A stretch of DNA of 64,000 bases from Buxus sempervirens (taxonomy: Eukaryota; Streptophyta; Magnoliopsida; Buxales; Buxaceae), in assembly GCA_947561395.2 (NCBI GenBank), contig OX387195.1, positions 27,295,126 to 27,359,125 of the forward strand. Direction: 5' to 3'. Positions 21,823 through 33,577 of the stretch are shown here, one piece after another. A program made the position numbers and the translations under genes. The notes below the pieces were generated by a model. It did no database searches, had not been told where the DNA came from, and worked only from the letters and a program-made list of their open reading frames with translations. Position 1 is the first letter of the stretch, and every line of letters starts with the position of its first letter.

Positions 21823-24800
21823 CTATGTTTGTGCTGCCATCACTTCCCGGAACAGTTCTTTAGGGGCTGCAGTTTGACATGACAGAAGAAGCGCCAAATT
21901 AGAGAAAAGCTCAACAATGAACAAACTTTAACCAGACTTCTAAGTTCTGTCCATCTTACCAGGCAAACCCGTGAACCTTTCATATTGTTCATATGCCTGC
22001 CGGATTAACATCTCTGATCCTGAAACAGTAATGGCTCCACACTCTTCTGCCTCCCGCAAGAGTCTGGTGATTTTTGGTGTGTAAACAGCATCAAATACCA
22101 GGGAGTAATGGGCCAGAGCTTTCTGCAAAATGCGTAGTGTGGACAAGCCAAACAAAGGCAATTAACCATCTGATACTGTGGTCTGGACAAGCAAGCAAGT
22201 GAATCGAGCATTTCATGTGTTGGTCTTTACAATTATAGAAGTTTCTCTAATTCTACAAAATTACTTGATAATCCAAAATCTCAAAATGGTCAAGCTTGCC
22301 TTGGATTAACCATCTGATTCTGTGATCTGGACAAGCAAGCAAGCAAATTAAGCAATTCACATGTTGGTCTTTATAAAAGTTTCTTTAGTTCAATGAAAGA
22401 GTTGATAGCCAAAATCTCAAAATGGTCCGGTGTGACTTGAATATCCGGGAGAGTGCAATTAGTAATACCTTTTTCTTTTTCTTTTTTGAATATAATAATA
22501 TTTACATCGTCACCAATATCTACCCCAACTAGTTAGGTTCGAACAATATGAATCCATTTTGTAGTCCCCTAGAGCCACATATTTGGTAAAAAGAAGGTAC
22601 ATATTTGTCACCAACTTTATCTGCGTCTTCACCAAGCCTAGCACTTGCATCAACTTGTAAGTTGTAACTAACTAAAACTTCAGTTCATTTCTAAATCATC
22701 TCTAATATAACATTTTATTATAATAAGTGCTTTAATATTAAGACCAATAATTAATACCAGTCTTGTGAATTGTAAGGGTAAAGCATGAATCAAAGACAAG
22801 AGAACATGGAATATAATTAGAAATTACAAACAAAAATTTGAACTTTGTATACGTTATACACACCCATTTTATTTCAATGCAGTTTACATTCAGTTGTATG
22901 GTAGAATAATGTTTGCGACAAATGCTAAGATGAAATTGGGCTTTGCAACAGGGCATGCAAGGGATAATTGTATGCAGTGTAAAAAGAATGATAGGGAGGC
23001 AAACCTTAGAAATGGGCGTCTCATCAACTCTTGGTTGCATTCCAATAGAAGTTGTATTCGCAAGTATCATTCCATCCTCTGGATGGAAGTTATCCAGCTC
23101 AGAAAGAGATATAGCATGTCCTCCAAGAAGATTGGCAAGTTCTCTAGCTCGATCTTGCAGTCAATATTAGGAAAAAAGTCAATCCAAATTCCCAGGTGGA
23201 CAATGTCCATGACCATCAATGAATAATGCTGTTGTTTTAGCTTGGGAATGTCATGAGTCTGCATAATAATGCAGTCAAGTAAACCAGCAAGGCAACATAT
23301 TTCCATATACAAACTCATGTTCAATTAAACCCCTTCTCATGATAGGTGGGTTATAGAAAGAGGACGGCATCTTTGAGATGAAATCAAACTGAGTTATAGA
23401 AGTTTCCTCTACATTTCTAGTATTTAGGAAAAAATTCTTGTAAGTCTGCAGAAAATACATTTGGCAAGTTCAAATTTGGCCTTTCATATTATTTGTGAAA
23501 ATTATTATTTATAGTAAATGGAAAGGTTACAGATACCGGATAACTAAGAGCTACAAATCTATTATTATTTGGAAAGGAGCTTCGATCTTTAATCGGTTTC
23601 TTATTAGGAGTTTTGAATAAGTACTAGAGGTCTATAAAAGAAGCTATCCTAGTGAACTATGGTGTTACATCCATGTAGCCAAGTTCACTGAAAGGAGTTG
23701 AGGTATTTCTTTCCTCAAATTTTCTAGCGGTACTGTATGGAGCTTTTAAATTTGTTACGAATGATCACACTAATACTTATATATATTTTTTAAATTGGTG
23801 TAGATTAGTAAACAGTTTCTGACCACAATGCATAAACATACATTGTTCCCAACTACAGAAACTAACCATGGTGGGCAGTGTCAAACAATAATAGAGACTC
23901 AAAGGCCCTGAAATTCCACTAAAATAATCTAATTGTTGCATCATGGATCCGGAAATTTTTCTGAATATTAGATTAAGGGTTCAGGGCACCCCTCATCCCG
24001 AGCACAAAAAATAAATAAATTAAATAAAACTAAAAATTATGAATTGAACAAGAAAAATAAGAAAAAAAGGGGCAGAATGCTCAAATAAAAGACAGGGAGA
24101 CATTTTTAATTTTCTTAAATAGGCAAGAAATTCCATTGGCAGTAAGTTAAAAAGACCTTAGGATTCACATTAAAAGAATATTCGGTCTGATGCCATTAAT
24201 CTTCAAACCTAAAAAATCTCCTGTCTTATACCTGTTTGTGAGAAATGATGCCATATAAGATACATTCAAGAGAAAACCCTACAAACCTAATAGATCCAAA
24301 ATCTAATATCATTGCAAAGCTGTATTAAAAAATGAATCCAGAAACAATTGACCTAATATCTCTTCGACTATCAAATTCTTTGACCAGTGAGCTGATCAAA
24401 AAGTTGAATGATTTAAAAAAAAGGAAAATGACATCAATATAGCTATCGATCAAGACTCATCCTTACAAACAAAACAAAACAAAAAAAGAGAGAGAGAGAA
24501 ATACATTAATTTTCCCTTCAAGCTATGATAAAGGCTGTCAAGGAAACATGGTTAACAAATCGACCAAAGGATGTATCACACACACATGTACAACTGTCAT
24601 TTATTTATTTCACTATATTTCCTAAATATTTATTTACTTGGTTACTCCAGTATGTCTTAGGTCATGGACCTTTCCTAATTAGATCACCACAATAAACCTT
24701 TCCAAGCATGGATCTGGAGATGATAATAGCAAATCTGATAGTCAACTTCAAACTCGTACCATCAGACCACATAACATGTATAAAATATAATAATAGGACG

Positions 24801-27800
24801 TAATAAAGAGCTAGAAATTTAGAAACTACCAAAGGTACGATTAGCAATCACAACTCTTGCTCCCCTTTCTTTAGCACCATATGCGAGTGCCTTACCAGCA
24901 CCACCAGCTCCAATGACTACAAACAGTTTACCAGCCAAGGGAGAACCAGTTCCATTGTTTATTTTCAGAGAACCTGCAAAAGAAAAAAAATTGGACTCCA
25001 GAACAGCACCAAATAAAAGCAAATATAAAATACTTTTCACAGCTTGCAAAAGATGTGAAAATACCATGTAGTCCATCCTCAATAGCGGAAATAGCACCGA
25101 AACAGTCAGTATTGTAACCACCTAATTTTCCATCACTTCTCCTTATAATGCAATTAACAGCTCCCACCGACTGCAAGGATTTGATGGAAAAAGAAAAAAG
25201 AAAGAAAAAATCAGACATTATACAGAGCCAGGGACACATGGATAAAGAAGGAGGAGAAGAAGAAGAAGACAACAGTTTATGTCCCGTTAGAACAAAATGG
25301 TGATATTGAAAACTATACCATGGAATTGAGATTAAGAATCAAAACATGAAAACATGAGAAAAAATGATTGAGCAAAGGTCAAGGAAAATAAGCCAAGTGT
25401 CAGAAAATCATTTTAGCTTCATGTTAGCAAGGTCTACCATCTAGGTGATCTTTTCACTTAAATAATTAGTGGATAAGTTTAGAAAGAACAGGAGACACAT
25501 TTATACTGGTTTTATTGACTTTGAAAAAAATATATGTATAGTCTTAAGAAAGTAATTTGGAAGATTTTGAACAGAAAAAGAGGACCAACAAGATATATTG
25601 AAGTTATTAAAGATATTTGCAAGAGAGTGGTAACTAGGGGTGAGAGCTAGGTGATGAGACAAATGGGTTCCTAATAATCATAGGTTTGTACAAAGGTTGG
25701 CTATGAATATCCTTTTCTCTTTTTGGGCTTTAATTGTGGCTAAATTAATTATTGATATTCAAAATAAGGTGCCATGGTATATGCATTAGCAAATAACGTG
25801 ATTTTCATAGGACAAAATATATAAGGAATAAAGTTAAAATTAAAGAGGAATCAAAAGGTTTAAAAATATGCAAATTAAGCTATTTAGAGTGTAACCTTAA
25901 TAGTAATAATTTTAGAGGTGAAATGATAGTAAGAATCAAGAATCAAGAGATTCATTAAAACAACTGATTCATTATCTTAGATCAATTATCCAAAAAGAGG
26001 ACAGGATATTCATGTCGATGTTGAATATGGAAAAGAGCTAGATGGCTCAATTGGAGAGATGTTTCTAAAGTGTTATTTGATCAACATATCTCACTCAAAT
26101 TAAAAGAAAATTTCCACAGGACAACCATTTGGCTAGGTAAAACATGGATCAAAATGTATATAAGATAATCATTAATACAATGTAGATTTTGACACGGATG
26201 TGTGGCAAAGACTAGATAAGAAAGATAATAAATGAACATAATTTGAGAGTGTCTAGGCATTGTCCAAATAGGTGGTAAAATAAAGGAAGATAAGATGATT
26301 TATTGCAAAGAAGAAAAAAATTAGAAACCAGTTGTGCTAAGCTGCAGAAGGATACTTATTGTAAGAACTAAGACGATGGGAAGAAGACCAAAAAGAACCT
26401 CGATGGAGTCATTTAGAAAGAACTTAGGTGGTAGATATCTGCAATCTGACAAGATTTGTGTTGCAGATGATAAATAATTGGGATAAAGCATTTTTTATTG
26501 TCATTTTACATGTCCACCAGAGATTTGGTCATTTCAAAATTTTGGAAGATAGTGTCTTGGTTAATAACTCTGATCAAAACATGCCCACTCAATGTTATAA
26601 ATGATGGATTATGAATTACCTTGGCAATTGGATCAATCTCATCCATGCATTCAAGTGCAGCTTCCTTGTGAGGAATTGTACAACTGTTTTCAAAATTTCA
26701 GTTACATTACTTCTTTGTTCAACAGAACATTACTCCTGGGAATCTCCCAGCTGCTACAAAATACTAGCTTCAACTATAATTAGTTTCACATAGATTCATC
26801 CTGCTGATATGTATACCACACAGAGGAAAATGAAAGATAATTTAACCCCAGCAGCAAGTCAGCAACTCATAAACCACATGCAATAATGAACATGGCATAA
26901 GAAATACCTCAATTATTCATAAAAAAAAAAAATACCTCAATTAGAGAAGACCAAACCTCTTAGCTACAACAATCAGAAAAAAGCAAGATATTGAAATTTT
27001 ATGGGGGAAAACCCAGCAAGAACACAGGATGCTGTAAATATTATGTACTGTATTTCAGACTTTCAAGAAGGAGATTAAACCTGAATCCAGCAAAATCAGG
27101 GGATGAATAGGTTTTCAGGAACTTTGCAATGTCATCCACCAAAAAGCTAACGTACACACCATTGAAATCAACTGACTTGAATGCATTGTTGTACAAAAGC
27201 GGTGATTTGCTGTGGCTCACAGGCTTTCCAATGATGCCAAATACTTTTGTATCAGGCCCTATCTGTCTGAAATTGTATTTATCCAGCAGATCTTTGATTG
27301 TTGGCTGCCCAGGTGCTGATACTTCTCCTGCCTCAAGTGTACCAAAAGTGAGATAACCACCAAATTTGGGGCATAGTAGCCGTGATATCAAACCCCTCTC
27401 GTCCATTACCAATCCTATAATTGGAACCTGAAAATTTAACTGAAATTTCATCTGTTGGTTGCGAATTGCAAATAACTAAAAGAAGTTGAAATGATATTAT
27501 GAAAAACCTAAAGAGATTCTTATCATTCAAGAAATCCTGATAAAAATAGATTCACATTATATGTTACAAAGCAGGTAAAATAAACAGAAGTCAGTATACT
27601 ATAACACAACATATTTTATTCAACATGATTATAAATTCATCTTACATAGAGTCTGAGATCGTAATAGAAAATAAAAAATAATGTACTAGTCACTCTAATA
27701 CAATATGTGTTTTCCGTGAATTTCATCTTACATAATATTATCTGCAGTTACATTCATTTGACAATTAACACATAGTAGTGCTACGCACATGCATTTATCA

Positions 27801-30800
27801 GCTATTACATACTTATATTATTATTAATTATAAAAATAAATTTTAAGAGTATTTTAATTAAAAACTATGCAATGATTGTTGAATAAGAATATCTAAAAGT
27901 GGACACTGTTAGAAAGATCTTGTTAAAAGTTTTTCAATGGGTCAATTTTCACTGCAAAAATATACATATTAAACTTTGAAAATTCTTATACAAAGACCTT
28001 AATTTCATAAAAAAAATATGAAGACCTATCTATTTCTCAGAATGGAAATTAAAAAAGTGATAAAACTTACCAATTTAGTTAACATATTTACATTCAAGGG
28101 GCCAGAAAAAAAAAACAACAACAAAATGCCATGCCTAAAGAGAATTTGACATCTTTCTTGATATGTCAGTATAGCTGTACATCTTGTTGCAATTTCAAAA
28201 GATAGTACCATAAAACAGTAGTCAAACTTCATATTATAATGGACAAATAATCATAGGAGGAAGAACTTCAATTGCGCATAGAGCTAGCATGGCATGTGCA
28301 TTGCTTACGTGAGAATGCACGGTTATTTGAAACATGCGAGCTACATCTGTGATGTCCAAAGCTGTTGTTGCAATTTTCACTATATCAGCTCCAGTAGCTT
28401 GAATTCTAGCCACAAGGTTGCCAATATCTTCAACAGAAGGAGTACTTTTGTAGTTATGTGAAGAAACAATGACTTTGAAATTTTCAGGCTTCTTTCCATA
28501 TATGGATTTGATGAACTCCTCGGCAACCTTCAAATAGAGAGAAAACCAAATAGCTTGATTCTGGAATTTCCATTGCATGTAAAATTGCACAATTACATGA
28601 AAAAAAGTAAAACTTCAGTGTAAACTATAAATAACAAGTGTACATTAACTGCTCTCAAATTTTTTTTTTTTTTTAATTTGCAGAAGAGTTTTAATGTCAC
28701 AAGTTAATGATCAACAATAAAGTTTAATCCCTAATAGTTGGGCGTGGCAACATGGATCTTTTCAATCACATATATCTTTTGAAAACATAATTTCAGCTAG
28801 GTTATGTGCCTCCAAATCATTTCGGACCAACTATGTCCAGTTATTTTTCCTCAAAAATTTCAGATTCCTCAGCTTGCACTTCACATGCTATCTTATAGGT
28901 ACTGCACCGTTCACCCTTTCAAAAGTCCAAAGAATCTCAATCGACTGACTTATATTTGCTGTATCATCTATTGCAGCCAACATAGTTTCATATGCTTAAA
29001 TAAGTACTGAGTGATTTTTGTTGATAATCCAACCTAAACATGAACGGCCATTAAACTGAACAGTTGTTAATGACAAAGGCTATGAGTTTAGATAATATAT
29101 AAAAAACTAAAAACCTAAAGTCTACAACTGCACGTGTTACAAGAAAATGATAATGACAATGTAATTTGCAGGCACACCATGAACAGACATTAGAGTGGGC
29201 TAAATTTGTTGCTAGAGCATCTTTTCAACAACTATGAGACTAGAAGAGAAAGGGGCTTATTGTCAAATTTCAGTTAAGCCAGTCTACATGTACAAGTCTG
29301 TCAGTTCTTTTGAAAGAACAAAAAAGTGAAGAATAATGAATCAACCTGCCTAGATTCGTAGTCTGATCTTTTGAAGTTGTTGAAATATTAAATGTGTGAA
29401 CATTTTATGTTGTATCTACGTTCATGGGGGAGGGAGGGGGAGAGAGAGAGAGAGGATTCTACTGTTCAGAGTAAAGTTACATCAGTAGGGTTGGAAAAGT
29501 TACACCAGTTACAACCCTAACCCTGGTATATTGGAAAAATTTACTATTCCAACATACCCAAGGGTGTTTCCTCCTATATGTTGTGCAGTATTGAAGCTCA
29601 TTACTCTTTTCAGCCTGTTTTCAGAACTTGTCCATTCAGTTTGGCTTCCCATGTGAAAAGGGCACAATAGGTACTCTATCCGTATCTTCTGGACTTTTGG
29701 TATTGGTACGGTGTTGGTACTCAGAGGTCATGACATCACCATCATTCATGTCTTCTTCCATCTTATTGGCCACAAGTCACTGAAATTTCGAATTAGTCAC
29801 AAGATGATATGTCAGAGGATTTACAACACACCCCCCCCCCCCCCCCCCCCCAAAACACAAAATCCACCCCCATATTGTTTTTCTTACTTTTTGATATCAC
29901 GCTTTCCCTTTCTTAATAAAATATTTTATATTTATTAAAAAAAAAAAATAAATATGCTAAGGTCGTCTTTATATGAGCTTGAAAACCCATAGAGTTGACC
30001 CATTATATCTAAACTCAAGCACATAAAAGCAAAGAGAAAGGCAGAGTTCACTGAACCTGAAGCTTGCATCATTATAAACATAAGGATGATTTCATAAACT
30101 TCACAATTAACACATATAAAATCAAAGAGAAAGGCATAGTTCACTGAACAAATAGCTAGCATCATTCTAACCATAAGGATGGCTTCATAAACTTCCAGAT
30201 GCCTTCAGAAAACCAGAGGGATGGATACTGCTGACGTTGAAATCACAAAGAACCAATTTAAAGAGGTTAAAACAACAAAAATGATAATTATGTAAAGGGG
30301 TAAAAGAACATTTAGATTACATATCAACACCTCAAAAGTGCTTTTCAAAACATTTACTGCAACACGCTAGGAAGTATTTCACTAGGCATTCTGGGTTATA
30401 ATTTCAGCAAGAAACCGAAAGTTGTTTAAAGAGACTTTTACCTATATGATGTATTTCATAAATCAGTTATAACATAGTTATCATAACACTTTTACCTCAG
30501 CATCTATAACATAAGGAACCAAAAAACTCAAAAAATCCTCAACTCATGCAGAACTACGAAAATCCACAGAAGTAAAGACCAACACTATCAAGAAGAAAAG
30601 AGACAAATTGATCTATATGGGAACTCTTAATAGTGATGGGAATGAAAATTATAAATGATAATTGGTTGCTAAATTTCGCTAAAGATAACCAGAATTGCAT
30701 AAAATGGACAGAGGTGATCTCAAGAAAAATCCTGTTATTGAAAGTTGTAACGTAATATCCCCTATTAGAAACTTCACAATAAAACAAATCCAGTCACCTG

Positions 30801-32198
30801 AAAATAATACTTTGTTGTTAAACTGACAGGGCAATTACCATTATAAATTGATCATATCAATATTTAATCTATTTGAAAGTTGATCAAAAAAATATATATT
30901 TAATCTATTTAAAAAACATGAATAGAATGCAACCTGAAACTCAACATCAATATAATGACTCCCCAATTCCATGGCTAACCGGAGTGCATCCAATCTCTTG
31001 TTTTCATCTCCTTCAAATTGGCCACCTTCCCATTTTGGTCTAAGAAAAAGGTATAAATTAGAATACTCCACAAAATATGACTTCCACATTGGAGCATTAT
31101 TAGATGGGTTACGAATAAATGATGAGAATGTCATTAACCATTAAATGGAAGAAACTTTTGGTCAACATAAACTTGAAATATCAACTAATAACATAAGAAA
31201 ATTTGATTATTTTTAACAGTGAGAAACATACATTTCAAGACCAACTTTTGTGCGCATGCATGCATGAATGTATGTATATGATGAGTCATGAAATCCTTAA
31301 GTGAGAAGTCACAAACAAAAAACAGGGGAAAAAAAAAACAAAATTGTCTTTCTTTGATGCATCTGATTAATTAAGTCATCCACAGATATATCAAAGAAAA
31401 TAGTTATTTCTATAGCAAGACATGATCAAAGATTCAAAATATGATGTTTAGCAATGATACCATGTTTTAAATTACAGTAACCTTATTGGCATATAGTTTT
31501 AAACAGAATTTCCTTTGACTCAAGAATATGGGAACTATGTAGGTGTATTTTTTTTTCTTTTGCCGGACTTGTCAAAAGTCCTTCCAAGAGAATGAAAGTC
31601 ACAACATATGCCTTGAACACATCTGATTACAATTGATATAGGAATAAATTCCTAGATCTCCTGCCATTCTTCATCGAACTTGAAACATATTAAAGCAATT
31701 CACTCAATTCATGAAACCCGAAGCTTTCCGTTCGAAATTTTTTCATAATTCAGAAACAGTCAAAGAACATCAAAAAGGTCGCTATGCTTAGACGAATTCA
31801 AATGGTAAAGTTGAGAACTAGTCACACCTATAAGTGATCAGCGTTGGCAAAGGGCACTTCTTGATGAGAGTTTCGAGATCTGGACGAGGGCTGAAGTTCT
31901 TTAAATAGTCCACTCGGACCTCAACCAGGTCAGCACCCATGACCTTCGCTTTATTCATTAGCACTAACATCTCATCGACAGATTTCCCCATCAAAGGTGC
32001 ACAGATCAGAGTCGAGTTCCTTCCCATTCCTCCGCTACTCATTTGAAAATCCAAAGAAGCCAACTAAAATCACAAAGAAAAGAAGAAAGAAAAGCGAAAC
32101 ATCGCAAGATTCAGAAGCGATTGGAGATAAACATATGATAATCAAGATATCTAAGATGTAGTCGAAGAAGAGAATACCGAAAGACTGCCGGAGTTCAT
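21823..32198 (-). CDS. DQD/SDH: Bifunctional 3-dehydroquinate dehydratase / shikimate dehydrogenase
   Basis: Eleven exons on the minus strand: 32178-32198, 31828-32063, 30934-31039, 28309-28527, 27081-27427, 26620-26683, 25065-25170, 24830-24973, 23005-23153, 21960-22122 and 21823-21866. All have GT-AG borders, all phases match, and the total is 1,599 nt (532 residues). Residues about 25-240 form the type I dehydratase, with E119, H145 (SSHNY) and Schiff-base K172 (DIVKIATT). Residues about 250-532 form the shikimate dehydrogenase, with S267/S269 (SHSKS), T312, K316 (TIPHK), N337, D353 (YNTD), the NADP loop GAGGAG 388-393 with NRT 411-413, Y478 and Q506. It performs the two central shikimate-pathway steps from dehydroquinate to shikimate. 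The retained Ser269 and Thr312 fit a shikimate rather than quinate dehydrogenase. The N-terminus (MNSGSLSLASLDF...) is too short for the usual plastid transit peptide. D203 replaces the Gly common in other plant sequences. Confidence 0.95.
22161..22430. repeat. Tandem duplication, period about 144 bp, in the penultimate-exon upstream intron of DHQ-SDH
   Basis: ATTAACCATCTGAT.CTGTG..CTGGACAAGCAAGCAA recurs at 22161 and 22305, each time followed by ATGTTGGTCTTTA and CAAAATCTCAAAATGGTC. Two diverged copies lie in the intron between exons 9 and 10. Confidence 0.8.
25420..26480 (+). mobile_element. RTE/endonuclease-RT type LINE relic in DHQ-SDH intron (antisense to the gene)
   Basis: The plus strand carries a heavily mutated reverse transcriptase of the common plant LINE type. 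In order it shows TGFIDFEKN (usually FIDLEKAYD), VIWKILNRKRGPTRYIEVI, a GLYKG-S-like segment, VPW, HYLRSIIQKEDRI (usually YLGSIIQKDG), RMCGK with RKIINEHN, and RRPKRTSMESFRKNLG (the GRPKRT tail). Stops and frameshifts are frequent. It lies between exons 7 and 6 (25170-26620) and enlarges that intron. Confidence 0.8.
29831..29851 (+). repeat. Poly(C) run, 21 bp, in a DHQ-SDH intron
   Basis: Uninterrupted C tract in the intron between exons 4 and 3. It is one of five long C runs in the window, all on the plus strand. Confidence 0.9.
30028..30205. repeat. Two-copy tandem repeat of about 92 bp in a DHQ-SDH intron
   Basis: CAAAGAGAAAGGCA.AGTTCACTGAAC recurs at about 30029 and 30121, each followed by a GCATCATT...CATAAGGATG.(C/T)TTCATAAACTTC block. 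Confidence 0.8.
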
Positions 32199-33130
32199 CG
32201 TGACGGATAAACCGTAGCTACGGCTGCTTGTGAGTTGTGAGGTACTCTTACCAGGGGAGAGGGGTTTGTTGCGTTGATCTACCAACTGATTGAACCTGAT
32301 CGGCAAATCCTCGGCGTCGTTTAAAAATCTCGGTTGGTGAGTTGCTATATTTCTACGGCGACCAGTTGTGATGCCGATAGATCTTTTTTTTTTTTTTTGG
32401 TATTGTGATGCCGATAGATCGCCATCGTGGTTGGTGACAAAGGTGACCTAGTTGGTGGAACGCTGACCGTTAGCACATCCTGTCCTGGTTCACCATTTCG
32501 CTCTCCTTTTCCTACGTGAGTTTGGCTGGGCCCGTGCCTGCGTACTTTCCTTTTCGGACATTGGAAGTCATCTGCAATGATTTACGGAAGAACATCAGTG
32601 ATTGGGCACTCCACGTAGACGGATAAGTGTCAATCTCAAATATTTTGGCAGCCGGACAACTGTTTTCCCAGAAATACCCCTTCTTATTCCCAAATGCCCT
32701 TATAATTCCTTCATTGATTGTCATGAATGGGTCTCTGATATAACTGTGAGATGTGACATGTAAAGCATCCCGTGACGAGTGCTTTTTTATTGTTGTAAAT
32801 ATAAAATGGAGCCCATATGAAAAAACTCGAAACCCTACATGCTTACAATCTTACGGTCAAAGCATGGAGCAATTCATGTAAATATTTCATCCCACTTTAA
32901 CTGCACCGTCATGTACGGTTCTTCACCCTCTAAGTTTTTATTAATAAAAATCGTCTACAACCATTCTATATGCAACATGTACAACGGTCTTATGATTGAT
33001 CCATTACGCGTATAAAAAGTTCATAAAATTTATTTGGAAAAAATGATTTTGAAAATTGAATATGTCTCATTATATGCATAGTTGCACAATCCTCATAGAG
33101 GATGTATGTTCAGTTTTAATGTAGAGGTAT
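32199..33130. other. Upstream region of DHQ-SDH
   Basis: It holds the 5'UTR and presumed promoter of the DHQ-SDH gene (minus strand). I see no convincing TATA box close to the start codon. A 70-codon minus frame at 32512-32724 has no recognisable domain. A short direct repeat (TGATGCCGATAGATC) occurs at about 32368 and 32406. Confidence 0.45.
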
Positions 33131-33577
33131 TAGGGGTGCAACTTGATTCGATTACAACTAAATCCGAATCGATCCAAACTAACTTTGGTTCGGTTTTATA
33201 GTTGTCCGGTTCAGTTTCAGTCCAAAAATCTCTAAACCGAACTAATTCAGGTCAGTTTTCGATTGAATGTTCAGTTAAACCAAACCGAACTGAATTCATA
33301 TATATATGTATATAATACAATATATGTTAAATTTTGAAAATTTACCTTTAACTTTAAGGATATTACGAAAAAATCCTTATTTGAGCATAAAAATTTATTG
33401 GTCTAACCCAAACCGAACTGAACTGAACCATATTGATCTCATGTAATTCGGTTTAGTTCGGTTTGGGTTTCAGTGTTTCTATTTATTTTCAGTTCGGTTC
33501 AATTCCACTACAAATATTTTTGGTTTGGTCTTGAATTGACCTCAACTCGAATCAAACTGACCCGAGTTGCACCCCTA
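33131..33577. mobile_element. Non-autonomous hAT-like element with TAGGGGTGCAAC ends
   Basis: Terminal inverted repeats are TAGGGGTGCAACTTG on the left and the reverse complement of CGAGTTGCACCCCTA on the right. The interior is packed with GGTTCGG/CCGAACC-type subterminal motifs in both orientations. The flanking 8-mers AGAGGTAT and TTAGGTAC agree at 5 of 8 positions, consistent with an old hAT target duplication. It is 447 bp and non-coding. Confidence 0.7.

Noticed and set aside
21940..21959. Stop codon at 21940 as the end of DHQ-SDH
   Set aside because: A GTAAGA donor after FTGLP and an in-phase final exon (APKELFREVM...) at 21823-21866 match the family C-terminus better.
27740..27800. 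GTAGTGCTACGCAC words as another Helitron end
   Set aside because: No hairpin plus CTRR|T combination and no TC start within reach.
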